A DNA stretch of 64,000 nucleotides from Clostridium lentum (GCF_014287815.1 NZ_JACOOQ010000002.1:136330-200329); one strand, 5' to 3'; numbered from the stretch's first letter, positions 16,391-26,234 are shown. Made by a program: numbers and translations. Notes: a model not told the origin generated them from the sequence alone.

Positions 16391-17746
16391 ATGAATATAG
16401 TTATAGTAGGAGCAGGAAAAGTAGGATATGCCTTGGCCAAATATCTTTCTATAGAAGGTGACAATGTTACTATAATAGATAATAATATTGTAGCTTTAGA
16501 GAGAATTAACAATAGTCTAGATGTAATGTGTGTTAAAGGAAATTGTACAAGTTTGAAAGTGCTTAATGAAGCAGAGGTTAAAGATGCTGATTTATTAATT
16601 TCTGTAACAAATAGTGATGAATTAAATATGCTTTGTTCTTTAGCTGCTAAAAAATTAGGTACTAAGTATACTATATCAAGAGTACGAAATCCAGAATATG
16701 ATGAGGATATAACTTTATTATCAGAAGCTGTAGGTATTGATTTAGTAATTAATCCGGAAAAAGCTGCTGCTAATGAAATAGCAAAACTAATAAAGTTCCC
16801 ATCAGTATGTAGTATAGATGATTTTTCCGAAGGAAAAGTAAATTTAATTGGATTTAAGATTGCTCATAATACAGACTTAGTAGGAAAGAGAATTTCCGAA
16901 ATAGGTTCTATCAGAGGAAATGTATTATTTTGTGGAATTGAAAGAAATGATACAGTAATAATACCTAAAGGAGATTATGTTTTTCAAGTAGATGACAGAA
17001 TATATGTTATTGGTGAGCATAAAGAAATTCAAGATTTCTTTAAGAGGTTGGGAAAATACGAAAAAAGAGTTAGGAACTCAATGATTATTGGCGGAGGTAA
17101 AATAAGTTACTACTTAGCTAAGAAAATCAATGAAGTAGGAGTAAGTTGTAAAATAATAGAAAAAAATATTAAAAAATGCGAAGAATTAACTGAATTGTTG
17201 CCAGATTCTATAATAATTAATGGAGATGGAATGGATCAGCAATTATTAATGTCTGAAAATTTAAGTGAGGTTAATAATTTTATTGCCTTAACCGATAGAG
17301 ATGAAGATAATATAGTGGCTGCGTTGTTTGCGGCAAATAAGAGTGTTAATAACATTATTACTAAGATTACAAGAGAAAATCATATTACTATAGCTGAAAG
17401 TGTAGGAATTAATTCAATAGTTAGTCCTAAACTTGCCACTGCTAATAAGATAATTAAATATGTCAGATCTCTTAAAGGTCAAAGAAAATATTTAATTGAA
17501 AATATGTATATGATTTGTAATGAAAAGGTTGAAGCAATAGAATTTATAGTTGATGAAAATACTAAAAATTTAAATAAAAAATTCAAGGATATAACATTAT
17601 CTGATGATGTAATTTATGCAACAATAGTTAGGGATGATAAGATAATTATACCTACAGGAGATGATTGCTTAAAAATTAATGATAAAGTAATAGTTGTGTC
17701 ACAAAATAAGAAATTTGAAGAGATAATCTTCGGAGGTGACAAATAG
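16391..17746 (+). CDS. trkA: Trk potassium uptake regulatory subunit TrkA
   Basis: A 451-residue cytoplasmic protein with two RCK (Rossmann) NAD-binding units, each followed by a TrkA-C domain. GAGKVGYALAKYLS at the N-terminus is the first dinucleotide-binding loop. IGGGKISYYLAKKI near residue 236 is the second. It gates the TrkH channel, whose gene follows with the ribosome site inside the trkA 3' end. An AAGGAG site precedes the ATG. Confidence 0.95.
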   Translation: MNIVIVGAGKVGYALAKYLSIEGDNVTIIDNNIVALERINNSLDVMCVKGNCTSLKVLNEAEVKDADLLISVTNSDELNMLCSLAAKKLGTKYTISRVRNPEYDEDITLLSEAVGIDLVINPEKAAANEIAKLIKFPSVCSIDDFSEGKVNLIGFKIAHNTDLVGKRISEIGSIRGNVLFCGIERNDTVIIPKGDYVFQVDDRIYVIGEHKEIQDFFKRLGKYEKRVRNSMIIGGGKISYYLAKKINEVGVSCKIIEKNIKKCEELTELLPDSIIINGDGMDQQLLMSENLSEVNNFIALTDRDEDNIVAALFAANKSVNNIITKITRENHITIAESVGINSIVSPKLATANKIIKYVRSLKGQRKYLIENMYMICNEKVEAIEFIVDENTKNLNKKFKDITLSDDVIYATIVRDDKIIIPTGDDCLKINDKVIVVSQNKKFEEIIFGGDK

Positions 17747-17747
17747 C

Positions 17748-19196
17748 ATGAATTATAGAGTAGTATTAAAACTACTGGGTAATGTATTGAAATATGAAAT
17801 ATTTCTTTTAATTATTCCATTATTGGTAGCTTTATATTATGGCGATGGAGATGCCTTATCGTTTTTAATAACAATGGGTCTTATGGTACCTTTAATGATT
17901 TACTTATGTAAGATTAGAATTGATAAGAAAGAGATATATGCAAAAGAGGGATTTTTAACAGTAGGATTAGCATGGATATTGATTTCAGTGGTAGGTGCCC
18001 TTCCTTTTGTAATCAGTGGAGCAATACCTTCGTTTATTGATGCTTTCTTTGAAACATCATCAGGTTTTACTACAACAGGAGCTTCCATATTAACAGAAAT
18101 TGAATCACTTCCAAGAGGAATATTGTTTTGGCGAAGCTTTACACATTGGATTGGAGGAATGGGATTTTTAATATTCATATTAGCAGTAATACCTTCATTA
18201 TCAACTAATACAATATTTTTATTAAAAGCAGAAAGTCCAGGACCTAACCCAGGAAAAATTGTTCCAAAGATACGAGAAACAGCAAAAATATTATATATGA
18301 TTTATTTTGTAATGACAGTGATAGAAACTATCCTACTTATGGTGGCAGGATTATCATTATATGATGCTTTGATTCATGCATTAGGAACTGCAGGGACAGG
18401 TGGGTTTTCTAATATGAATAGAAGTGTTGCATCATTTAATAATCCAGCAGTGGAATGGATCATAACAATATTTATGTTGCTATTTGGAGTTAACTTTGCA
18501 CTTTATTTCCAAATGTTTAAAGGGGATTTTAAAAGTGTATTTAAATCTGAAGAACTTAGATATTATATTTTAATGATAGTGGTATCAATTGTCCTTATTA
18601 CAATAAACATACTTGATTTTAATGGAGGTAATATTGGACTTTCTATTAGAGATTCATCATTCCAAGTTGCTTCAGTAATAACTACTACTGGATATGCCAC
18701 AACAGATTTTAATTTATGGCCTACCTTTAGTAAAATAATATTAACGTTATTAATGTTTGCAGGTGCTATGGCAGGGTCAACAGGTGGAGGAATTAAAACC
18801 GTAAGAATAGTCTTAATTCTTAAAGCTATTAAAAGAGAAATAGATAAAATACTACATCCAAAGAGAATACAAAGAGTAAAAATGGATGGTAAAGTAGTTG
18901 AAGAAGAAGTGGTTTTAGGTGTACTATTATTTATTGGAGCGTATATAGTCATATCATTAATTGCTATTTTTATAGTAGCTTTAGATGGATTTGATTTAGT
19001 AACAACTACAACATCAGTTATTGCGACTATAAGTAACATAGGTCCAGGATTTGAAATGGTAGGAGCTACAGGTAACTTTGCAGCTTTTTCACCTTTAAGT
19101 AAGATTGTTTTATCGTTCTGTATGCTAGCAGGAAGGTTAGAAATATATCCAATGTTAATTTTATTTAGCCCATCAATTTGGAGAAAAAAATACTAA
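17748..19196 (+). CDS. trkH: Trk potassium transporter membrane subunit TrkH
   Basis: A 482-residue integral membrane protein of the Trk/Ktr family. Selectivity-filter-like pore loops are seen at SSGFTTTGAS, GTAGTGGFSNM, SVITTTGYATTDF and ATISNIGPGFE. The tail RLEIYPMLILFSPSIWR is characteristic of TrkH. I chose the ATG at 17748, preceded by GGAGGTG, over an in-frame GTG at 17736. It forms an operon with trkA for K+ uptake. Confidence 0.95.
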   Translation: MNYRVVLKLLGNVLKYEIFLLIIPLLVALYYGDGDALSFLITMGLMVPLMIYLCKIRIDKKEIYAKEGFLTVGLAWILISVVGALPFVISGAIPSFIDAFFETSSGFTTTGASILTEIESLPRGILFWRSFTHWIGGMGFLIFILAVIPSLSTNTIFLLKAESPGPNPGKIVPKIRETAKILYMIYFVMTVIETILLMVAGLSLYDALIHALGTAGTGGFSNMNRSVASFNNPAVEWIITIFMLLFGVNFALYFQMFKGDFKSVFKSEELRYYILMIVVSIVLITINILDFNGGNIGLSIRDSSFQVASVITTTGYATTDFNLWPTFSKIILTLLMFAGAMAGSTGGGIKTVRIVLILKAIKREIDKILHPKRIQRVKMDGKVVEEEVVLGVLLFIGAYIVISLIAIFIVALDGFDLVTTTTSVIATISNIGPGFEMVGATGNFAAFSPLSKIVLSFCMLAGRLEIYPMLILFSPSIWRKKY

Positions 19197-19204
19197 TGTA
19201 ATAA

Positions 19205-19238
19205 AGAATCACACAGTTTTTTGGCTGTGTGATTTTTT
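19205..19238. terminator. Terminator after trkH, probably shared with the AraC gene
   Basis: AATCACACAG pairs with CTGTGTGATT and is followed by T6. It lies between convergent trkH and the AraC-type gene, ending at the latter's stop codon. Confidence 0.85.
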
Positions 19239-19962
19239 ATGTGTAAAGGGCTGTTTCTCTATATTCCAGTGGGGTCATATTGGTATATTTCTTGAAGATA
19301 GTACTGTAGTAACTTTGATTATTGAAACCTACTTCTAAAGATATATCCAGTAAAGTCATATTAGTATTTTCTAATAAGTTCTTACTTTTTTCTATCTTGT
19401 AATTATTTAAATAGTTAATAAAGGTTTGACCTGTTTCCTTTTTAAACATATAGCAGAAATAACATTTGTTTATTTTGAATTTATCACAAATATCATCAAT
19501 TGTAATTTGCTTGGAGTAGTTTTTATGTACATAATCCAGTGATTCTTTGATTATTGGTGATACATCAGAAATTTTTTCACAGGAGCATGTATTCTTATAT
19601 GATAAAAATAACTTAAGGAGCTTAATAAAGTAAGTAAGGCCTTTTTCACAATTAATATAATAAAAAGTATTATTTTCCTCTAATTGGATAGTGTAAGGAC
19701 CAAGTAAAAGAAAAGTAGCAGAGTTCTTATTGTTGTTGGCAAAAGGAATTGCTACTATTTTTAAATGTTCAGAGATAATTTCTTGTGGTGAATTTAAATC
19801 ATTTTTAATAATCTTATCTACAATATTTAAATTAAGTAATGTAAACTTTGATAATTTATTTAAATTATGCTCATAAAGAAAATTTGAATTTAAATCTATA
19901 ATTGAAAGGGGAACATTACAGCAATTAAAAAAATTATCTAATTTAGTATATAAAGCAGTCAT
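19237..19962 (-). CDS. AraC-family transcriptional regulator
   Basis: A 241-residue regulator. The C-terminal two-helix-turn-helix AraC DNA-binding domain spans residues about 140-238 (ITIDDICDKFKINKCYFCYMFKKETG and EVGFNNQSYYSTIFKKYTNMTPLEYR, each split here across its two helices). The N-terminal part is a short sensor-like domain with several Cys (NCCN near residue 13, CSCEK near 121) and may sense redox or metal. It is divergent from the NEAT/ABC operon across about 180 bp, so it may regulate that operon. Confidence 0.88.
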   Translation of the reverse strand: MTALYTKLDNFFNCCNVPLSIIDLNSNFLYEHNLNKLSKFTLLNLNIVDKIIKNDLNSPQEIISEHLKIVAIPFANNNKNSATFLLLGPYTIQLEENNTFYYINCEKGLTYFIKLLKLFLSYKNTCSCEKISDVSPIIKESLDYVHKNYSKQITIDDICDKFKINKCYFCYMFKKETGQTFINYLNNYKIEKSKNLLENTNMTLLDISLEVGFNNQSYYSTIFKKYTNMTPLEYRETALYT

Positions 19963-20053
19963 TTTATACCTCCATAGTTAAAAATATATAAAATAAAATA
20001 TAAATATCCTTAAAAACATTCATAAAAAGATATGTTATTATATTAAGGGTAAA

Positions 20054-20068
20054 TGAGAATCAATTTCA
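20054..20068. promoter_or_regulatory. Fur-like operator upstream of the NEAT operon
   Basis: TGAGAATCAATTTCA matches the 7-1-7 Fur consensus TGATAATnATTATCA at 6/7 and 5/7 positions. It lies 76 nt before the first NEAT gene, inside the AraC/NEAT divergent region. Confidence 0.55.
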
Positions 20069-20143
20069 ATTATCGCAGAAAATAATAAAATGTCAATATT
20101 GAATAAAAAATAAATATACTACTAAGATATAGGGGGATAAAGA

Positions 20144-22099
20144 ATGTTAAGGAAGAAAATATGTAAGCTATTATCAGTAATAATGATTGCTACATCAGTA
20201 TTTGGAGCTGTTACTCCAGTGGTAAAGGCTGATATAATAAATGAAACAATTTTAAAAAATGAAAAACAATTGCAAAGTGGAAGATATACTGTAAAAAATA
20301 CTACTAAGTATGTAGAAGAAGGTAATACTACAGGCGAAGGTATGGCTAGAAAAGTACTAAAGGAAGATTCAAAAATAGTAGTTAAAGATGGTAAAGTATT
20401 ATTAACGATGTATTTTGATGAAGAAATGTTTAAAATGCTAAGTGATATAAAAGCATCTATGGATGAAGGAGAATTAATATCTGAGGTTAATAATGATGAA
20501 AAATCAGTTACCATGGAAGTACCATCTGTGAATTCAAAGGTGAAGGTTGATGTTACAGTTAGTGTAATGGGAAGAAAGGTATCTTTTTATGTAGAAAATA
20601 ATATGGATACCTTAACATTAGAAGAAGCTTTTAAGGAAGAAACAGATGCTGTTGTTTTAGAAGATGGTAAATATAAAGCAAGTAATATTACAAGATACTA
20701 TACAGATAGTGAACATGGAAATTCATCTGCAAGAAGAGCTATTGAAAGCGAAACTTTAATAAAGGTTGAAAATGGAAAAACTTACTTAACAATTACTTTT
20801 TCATCTATGTATTCTATGTTAGAAAATATTTCTGTTTCTTTAGATGGAAAAAAACTAGATATAGTTGAAGATTCAAATGCAAGAACAGTTACTTTTGAAG
20901 TTCCATCAGTAGATACAGAAGTATTATTAGGAATGAATATAAAAGGAATGAATCATCCAGTTGATTTCTATGTGATTAATGATATGGATACATTGGCAAA
21001 GATAAGTGAGGAGACAGATAATCCAGCAGAAGATGACAAGAATGACACAGTACCAGAAGTGCCTGAAACTCCAGAAGTTAAACCAGAAACTACACCAGAC
21101 TCAGGAAATAATGGGGAAGGTTCAGAGACAATACCAGGAACTAAGGTATACACAATAGAAAATCAGGTATATCATGAAAATGCTACTGGTATGACAATGG
21201 CAAGACAATATTTAAATACTACTTCCAAGGTGGAGGATGTTAATGGTAAGCGTTATGTAACAATGACTTTTACAGGTGTTGAATACATGAATAATCATCA
21301 AATATATGTAAATGGCAACAAAGTTGAAGCTGAGGTTGTTGAAAGTACTTCAAGTAAGATAGCTTTAAGATTTGCTGTAGAAAGCCTAAGTGATTCAATT
21401 AAAGTTGGAACTTATGTAATTCCAATGGGTAGAAATATTGAATTTGATGTAAAGTTATTGGAAGATACTCTTACATTAGTTAATGGAAATATTGAAGAAG
21501 ATAAAAACAAAGATAATACAAATAATCAATCTAATAATAATTCATCTTTAGTAAATAATGGGACAAGCAGTTCTAATAATAATGCTACTAATAAAGTAGA
21601 AGAAGAGAAAAATGTTAAAGAAAATGTAAAAGTTAAAGTTTATAATGTGCAAAATAATGTTACTCATGATAATGCAACAGGAGTAGCTATGGCAAGAAAA
21701 TATTTAAACAGTGATACAGAAATAAAAGAGATAAATGGTAAGTATTATGTAACATTAACATTTACAGGAACTGAATTCATGCAAAATCATGAAGTTTATG
21801 TAAATGGTAGCAAAGTAAGTCACAGTATAGTATCAAGTACTAGTGATTCAGTATCAATTAGATTTAACATTGCAAGCTTAAATGATACAATATCAGTTAA
21901 AACTTATGTTGTACCAATGGCAAGAAATGTTGAATTTGGTGTGGAATTATTATTAGATACTATGACTTTAGTTAATGAGTATACTATAGAAGCTGATTCA
22001 CTTCCAGAAACAGGAGCAGCAACATCATCAGCATTAGCATTATCTATAGGATTAATGGCCATTGGTTCAGGAGTAGTTTTAAGAAAAAAAGTTAAATAG
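20144..22099 (+). CDS. LPXTG-anchored protein with four NEAT domains
   Basis: A 651-residue surface protein. It has a signal peptide (1 to about 29) and NEAT domains at about 45-160, 170-285, 335-450 and 500-610. A Pro/Glu linker and an Asn/Ser linker separate the domains. LPETG (about 620-624), a membrane segment and a basic tail follow. NEAT domains pass haem across Gram-positive walls. The canonical Y-x3-Y haem motif is not seen; domains 3 and 4 instead carry PM(G/A)RN(I/V)EF. It heads an operon with a haem-type ABC transporter, comparable to the Cht system of C. perfringens. A Fur-like box suggests induction by low iron. Confidence 0.9.
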   Translation: MLRKKICKLLSVIMIATSVFGAVTPVVKADIINETILKNEKQLQSGRYTVKNTTKYVEEGNTTGEGMARKVLKEDSKIVVKDGKVLLTMYFDEEMFKMLSDIKASMDEGELISEVNNDEKSVTMEVPSVNSKVKVDVTVSVMGRKVSFYVENNMDTLTLEEAFKEETDAVVLEDGKYKASNITRYYTDSEHGNSSARRAIESETLIKVENGKTYLTITFSSMYSMLENISVSLDGKKLDIVEDSNARTVTFEVPSVDTEVLLGMNIKGMNHPVDFYVINDMDTLAKISEETDNPAEDDKNDTVPEVPETPEVKPETTPDSGNNGEGSETIPGTKVYTIENQVYHENATGMTMARQYLNTTSKVEDVNGKRYVTMTFTGVEYMNNHQIYVNGNKVEAEVVESTSSKIALRFAVESLSDSIKVGTYVIPMGRNIEFDVKLLEDTLTLVNGNIEEDKNKDNTNNQSNNNSSLVNNGTSSSNNNATNKVEEEKNVKENVKVKVYNVQNNVTHDNATGVAMARKYLNSDTEIKEINGKYYVTLTFTGTEFMQNHEVYVNGSKVSHSIVSSTSDSVSIRFNIASLNDTISVKTYVVPMARNVEFGVELLLDTMTLVNEYTIEADSLPETGAATSSALALSIGLMAIGSGVVLRKKVK

Positions 22100-22108
22100 A
22101 AAAAGATT

Positions 22109-22134
22109 AAAATGGGCTGTAAAGGCCCATTTTC
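22109..22134 (+). terminator. Weak terminator/attenuator between the two NEAT genes
   Basis: AAAATGGGC pairs with GCCCATTTT, followed by only a short T tail. It probably gives partial termination and lowers downstream expression. Confidence 0.55.
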
Positions 22135-22160
22135 AGCGTAAAGGATAAGGTGGGAAAAAA

Positions 22161-22805
22161 ATGAAAATAATTAATAAGATAAAGATTTTAATAATGATTA
22201 TGCTATCAATAGTAGTTATGGGAAATATCAATATTTATACGGTATTTGCAGAAGAAAAGATAGCAAGTGGAATATATGAAGTTTCTAATGAAGTGTATCA
22301 TGATACTGAAATTGGTATGTCTATGGCTAGAAGTTATTTAAAAGATACCATGACTATGAAAATTACAAAAAATGAAGTTTTATATACTATTGGTTTTACA
22401 GGAACTGATTATATGGAAAATTATAGAGTGAAGGTTAATGATGTTGAAGTTCCAGTAGAAAGAGTTGATGGAGATGGAATAGTAACATTGAAAGTATCTG
22501 CAACTTCATTAAGTGATGAACTAAAAGCATGTATATATGTAGGTCCAATGGGAAGAGACGTAGAGTTTGGAATAATACCAAAATTAGAAACAATGTCATT
22601 AATTGAATCTATTGAAGAAGAAAGTACAGAAGAAACTACTGAAAATAGTGCTATTGAAGAAATACAAGATAATGAAATAATGCCTATAAGTGAAAATAAT
22701 AATACAGAAGAAAATAGTAGTATTAGTAAAGTAATTTTATTTGGTGGAGTAGCAATATTAGTGATTGGTATAGTTTGTACTATAATGTTAAAAAGAAAAA
22801 AGTAA
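22161..22805 (+). CDS. Membrane-anchored single-NEAT-domain protein
   Basis: A 214-residue protein. The signal peptide covers about 1-30, and one NEAT domain covers about 32-145 (GIYEVSNEVYHDTEIGMSMA through VGPMGRDVEFGI). An acidic Glu/Asn linker and a C-terminal transmembrane helix with RKK follow. It has no LPXTG motif, so it stays in the membrane. It fits an intermediate relay from the wall NEAT protein to the lipoprotein receptor encoded next. AAGGTGGG precedes the ATG. Confidence 0.87.
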   Translation: MKIINKIKILIMIMLSIVVMGNINIYTVFAEEKIASGIYEVSNEVYHDTEIGMSMARSYLKDTMTMKITKNEVLYTIGFTGTDYMENYRVKVNDVEVPVERVDGDGIVTLKVSATSLSDELKACIYVGPMGRDVEFGIIPKLETMSLIESIEEESTEETTENSAIEEIQDNEIMPISENNNTEENSSISKVILFGGVAILVIGIVCTIMLKRKK

Positions 22806-22820
22806 GACTGGAGAATTAAT

Positions 22821-23699
22821 ATGAAATTTAAGAATATATTAAGAATGTTAATGGTAACAATGCTTTCTGCAACAATGATAGGTTGTAGTAATGACAAAAA
22901 AGATGTTGTTGTTAACAATGATGAAGATGTTGTAGTAGCTACTTCTGTAGCAGTAACAGAAATTTTAGATGCTTTAGGAGTAAAAGTATCAGGAGTTCCT
23001 ACCACTTCATATGAACTACCAGAAAGTACAAAGGAGGCAGTAGAAGTTGGTAATCCAATGAGTCCTGATTTAGAAATAATAAAGTCATTAAATCCGTCGG
23101 TGGTAGTGTCTGTTGATACATTAGGAGCAGATTATGAAAAGCTATTTACAGATAACAATATACCAAGTGAATTTGTTTCATTATCAAGCTTGGAAGGATT
23201 AAAAGAGACAGTTAGTAATTTAGGAAATAAATTTAATAAGCAGGCTGAGGCAGAAGCTATACTTAAAGAACTAAATACTAAGGAAGAAGAAATGGCTTCA
23301 ATAAGTGAAAAAGAAAAACCTAATATACTTATTTTATTTGCAGCACCAGGTTCAACAATGATTGCCACTGAAAAATCTTATATAGGAAATTTAGTTAAAA
23401 TTGTGGGAGGAAAGAACATTATTGAGGATACTTCTTTAGCGTATGTAACATATAGTAAGGAAGAAATAGCAAAGTTAAATCCAGATAAAATCCTTGTAAT
23501 GATGCATGCACTTCCAGAGCAAACTAAGGCAGCTTTAGAAACTGAAATGGCTACTGATTCATCATGGCAAAATATTGAGGCTGTAAGAAATGGTAAAGTT
23601 GAATATCTAGATAATACTTATTTTGGTATGAGTGCTAATTTAAAAGTAATTGAAGGTTTAGACATGCTATATGATATAGTGCATAATAAAGGTGAATAG
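22821..23699 (+). CDS. ABC transporter substrate-binding lipoprotein (haem/Fe type)
   Basis: A 292-residue lipoprotein with lipobox MIGC. The fold is that of the periplasmic-binding-protein class with one long helix (TroA/BtuF/IsdE-like): VVVATSVAVTEILDALG, then LEIIKSLNPSVVVS and the C-terminal KVEYLDNTYFGMSANLKVIEGL. Gene context with NEAT proteins and a FecCD permease points to haem. It begins 16 nt after the membrane NEAT gene and ends 3 nt before the permease. Confidence 0.9.
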   Translation: MKFKNILRMLMVTMLSATMIGCSNDKKDVVVNNDEDVVVATSVAVTEILDALGVKVSGVPTTSYELPESTKEAVEVGNPMSPDLEIIKSLNPSVVVSVDTLGADYEKLFTDNNIPSEFVSLSSLEGLKETVSNLGNKFNKQAEAEAILKELNTKEEEMASISEKEKPNILILFAAPGSTMIATEKSYIGNLVKIVGGKNIIEDTSLAYVTYSKEEIAKLNPDKILVMMHALPEQTKAALETEMATDSSWQNIEAVRNGKVEYLDNTYFGMSANLKVIEGLDMLYDIVHNKGE

Positions 23700-23702
23700 A
23701 AA

Positions 23703-24695
23703 ATGAAGATGTTGAATAAAAAAACGAAAATAGTTTTTACAGTTTCTTTGCTTTTAGTATTATTGTCTACTATATTAATATCTTTAAAATTAGGAAGTAT
23801 TGATATAAGCTTTACGGAGTTAATTAAGGGAATATTCACCGGTGATAGCACTGGTAATATAGGAATTATAAAGGATTTAAGAATGCCAAGAGTAATCATT
23901 GCAGTACTTATTGGGGCAAATTTAGCTATTTCAGGTGTGCTTTTGCAAGCAGTTATTAGAAACCCTTTAGCTGATCCCTATATTACAGGTATTTCATCTG
24001 GAGCTTGTGCTGTAACAGTTTTCTTTATGGTATTTGTACCAAGTGTAACAACATTAAGGCCTGTATTTGGTTTTTTTGGAGGCCTTATCTGTTGTGCCAT
24101 AGTTTATTTAATGGCTTATAAAAAAGGACTTTTACCTATAAGAATAGTTCTAGCAGGAGCAGCTTGTAATGCTCTACTAGGTGGACTATCATCAATGTTT
24201 ACCATAAGTGCAGGACTTGGAGCTAGCAATATACAAAAGTGGATTATGGGAAGTTTAGCCACAGTTACATGGGATAATGTATATATGTTATTGCCATATT
24301 CAATTATAGGAATAATCTTATCAATATGTGTAAGCAAAATATGTAATGTACTTGTACTAGGAAGTAAGAATGCTAAGAGCTTAGGATTTAATAGTGATTT
24401 ATATATGATTATAGTAACTTTAATTGCCGTATTTTTGGCAAGTATCTCAACGGCTATTGGAGGAGTGATTTCTTTTGTAGGATTAGTTGTACCTCATATA
24501 TGTAGGATAATAGTAGGATCTAATCATAAGTATCTAATACCATGCAGTGGAATATTAGGAGCATTTTTGGTGCTTTTTGCTGATACTATAGGAAGAGTTG
24601 TTATGAAACCTTATGAAATACCTGTGGGAGTAGTTACCTGTATAATAGGGGCACCATTTTTCTTATATCTTTTAAGAAGGAGTGACTTAAAATGA
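23703..24695 (+). CDS. FecCD-family ABC transporter permease (haem/Fe type)
   Basis: A 330-residue protein with about ten hydrophobic segments. Family motifs include RMPRVIIAVLIGANLAISG, VIRNPLADPYITGISSGA and GLVVPHICRI. The C-terminus overlaps the ATPase start by 4 nt (ATGA). It forms the membrane channel of the uptake system with the lipoprotein upstream. Confidence 0.94.
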   Translation: MKMLNKKTKIVFTVSLLLVLLSTILISLKLGSIDISFTELIKGIFTGDSTGNIGIIKDLRMPRVIIAVLIGANLAISGVLLQAVIRNPLADPYITGISSGACAVTVFFMVFVPSVTTLRPVFGFFGGLICCAIVYLMAYKKGLLPIRIVLAGAACNALLGGLSSMFTISAGLGASNIQKWIMGSLATVTWDNVYMLLPYSIIGIILSICVSKICNVLVLGSKNAKSLGFNSDLYMIIVTLIAVFLASISTAIGGVISFVGLVVPHICRIIVGSNHKYLIPCSGILGAFLVLFADTIGRVVMKPYEIPVGVVTCIIGAPFFLYLLRRSDLK

Positions 24696-25477
24696 TAAAA
24701 GTAAATAAATTATCGTTTAGTTATGATAAGAAGAAAAAATTTATTAAAGATTTAAGCTTTAATATTGAAAAAGGAAAAATTACTACTATACTTGGTCCAA
24801 ATGGTAGTGGAAAGTCTACAGTATTAAGTTTATTATGTGGTTTAAATAAGATTTCATCTGGAGAGATTATCATTAATGATAAAGATATTAAGAGTATGAA
24901 ATATAAAGATATAGCTAAGGAAATTGCTACTGTACACCAGCAAAATACTGTGCCAGATGACATAACAGTAAAAGAGCTTATCGCATATGGTAGAATGCCA
25001 CATAAGAAATATTTTGCAAAGAATTCTCATGATGATGAAGAAATAGTAAAGTGGGCAATTGACAGAACAGGATTAGAACCATTAAAAGATAAGGAAGTCA
25101 TGAGTATGTCAGGTGGAGAAAGACAAAGAGTTTTTATAGCCATGGCTTTAGCTCAAAAAAGTAAGATATTATTTTTAGATGAGCCTACTACATATTTAGA
25201 TATTTATCATCAAATAGAATTGTTGGAGCTTATAAAGGAATTAAAGGAAGAAGAGGGATTGACTATAGTAATGGTCTTGCATGATATAAATCAAGCTTTA
25301 ACATATAGCGATAATATTATAGTCATGAAAAATGGGGAACTTATTAAAAGTGGAGAAGCAAGTGTAGTAATAAGTATGAATTTATTAAATGATGTTTATA
25401 ATATAGGTGGATTCTTAAGTAATCAAAAAGATAATGTGTACTTTGTACCAATGAAAAAAGAAAAGAATTGCGTTTAA
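24692..25477 (+). CDS. ABC transporter ATP-binding protein (haem/Fe type)
   Basis: A 261-residue ATPase of the FepC/BtuD/HmuV family. Walker A is GPNGSGKST, the signature is MSGGERQRVFIAMALAQ, Walker B is ILFLDEPTTYLD, and the switch His lies in VLHDINQA. It is the last gene of the NEAT operon. The terminator overlaps its stop codon. Confidence 0.95.
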   Translation: MIKVNKLSFSYDKKKKFIKDLSFNIEKGKITTILGPNGSGKSTVLSLLCGLNKISSGEIIINDKDIKSMKYKDIAKEIATVHQQNTVPDDITVKELIAYGRMPHKKYFAKNSHDDEEIVKWAIDRTGLEPLKDKEVMSMSGGERQRVFIAMALAQKSKILFLDEPTTYLDIYHQIELLELIKELKEEEGLTIVMVLHDINQALTYSDNIIVMKNGELIKSGEASVVISMNLLNDVYNIGGFLSNQKDNVYFVPMKKEKNCV

Positions 25478-25490
25478 CGCAATTCTTTTT
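25459..25490 (+). terminator. Terminator of the NEAT/ABC operon
   Basis: AAAAGAATTGCG pairs with CGCAATTCTTTT, followed by T; the TAA of the ATPase gene lies in the loop. Confidence 0.88.
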
Positions 25491-25585
25491 GCTGTTTTTA
25501 ATATAATAAAAGGTATAAATAATAATATAATGATTATGATATAATAACAAATATGTAATAAAAAATAAATTTTAAGGAGTAGTTT

Positions 25586-26149
25586 ATGATGGGAGAAATA
25601 CTTGAGATAAAAAGAAAAGATGGAGCAATACTACAAGGTCAGTTTAAGCTTCTAGAAGAAAAAGATATTAAGGATATAATGAGATTACAGAAAATTGTTA
25701 TAGATGCATTGGAAGATAAGCAATTATTTGCACCATCAGAGGAAGGCGAATTCCTTTTATACATTAAAGAATTAGGCAATGTAATTGGATGCTATGAAAG
25801 TGAAAGCAATGAACTTATAGCTATGGGTGTATATGGTAAACTAGGACATAGAGAAAATAACTATGGTTATGATTTGGAAATGGCTAAAGAGGAATTGTTA
25901 TCAGTAGGACAAATTGAATCAACGGTGGTTTCACCAGAGTACAGAGGAAATTCACTGCAAAAGAAGATTTGTCTTCAATTAGAAAGGATATCAAAAAATA
26001 ATAATGATAAGCTATTATGTGCCACTGTTTCTCCTTATAATAAATATAGTTTAAAAAGTTTCTTAGATCTTGGTTATGAAATTAAAAAGGACAAGTTAAA
26101 ATATGGCGGATTGAGAAGATATGTTGTAGCTAAGGAACTTCAAAAATAA
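25586..26149 (+). CDS. GNAT-family N-acetyltransferase
   Basis: A 187-residue protein of the GNAT fold. The acetyl-CoA loop appears as VVSPEYRGNSLQKKICLQLE near residues 110-130, followed by the beta5/beta7 segment ATVSPYNKYSLKSFLDLGY. The substrate is unknown. AAGGAG precedes the ATG pair. The stop codon lies within the 8-bp target duplication of the downstream IS, so the insertion left the coding frame intact but removed the gene's own 3' region. Confidence 0.85.
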   Translation: MMGEILEIKRKDGAILQGQFKLLEEKDIKDIMRLQKIVIDALEDKQLFAPSEEGEFLLYIKELGNVIGCYESESNELIAMGVYGKLGHRENNYGYDLEMAKEELLSVGQIESTVVSPEYRGNSLQKKICLQLERISKNNNDKLLCATVSPYNKYSLKSFLDLGYEIKKDKLKYGGLRRYVVAKELQK

Positions 26150-26234
26150 ATGGCTTTGTTTTAATAAACTGTTGAAATTTGATTAACCTCTATAAATATG
26201 GTTATAATATAACTACTATTTAGGAGGTTTTTTT

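Noticed and set aside
18563..19039. Minus-strand ORF of 158 residues
   Set aside because: It lies wholly inside trkH, has a Thr/Ile/Ser-rich shadow composition and no ribosome site. The same applies to the other antisense ORFs in the window, such as 4498-4980 and 47909-48343.
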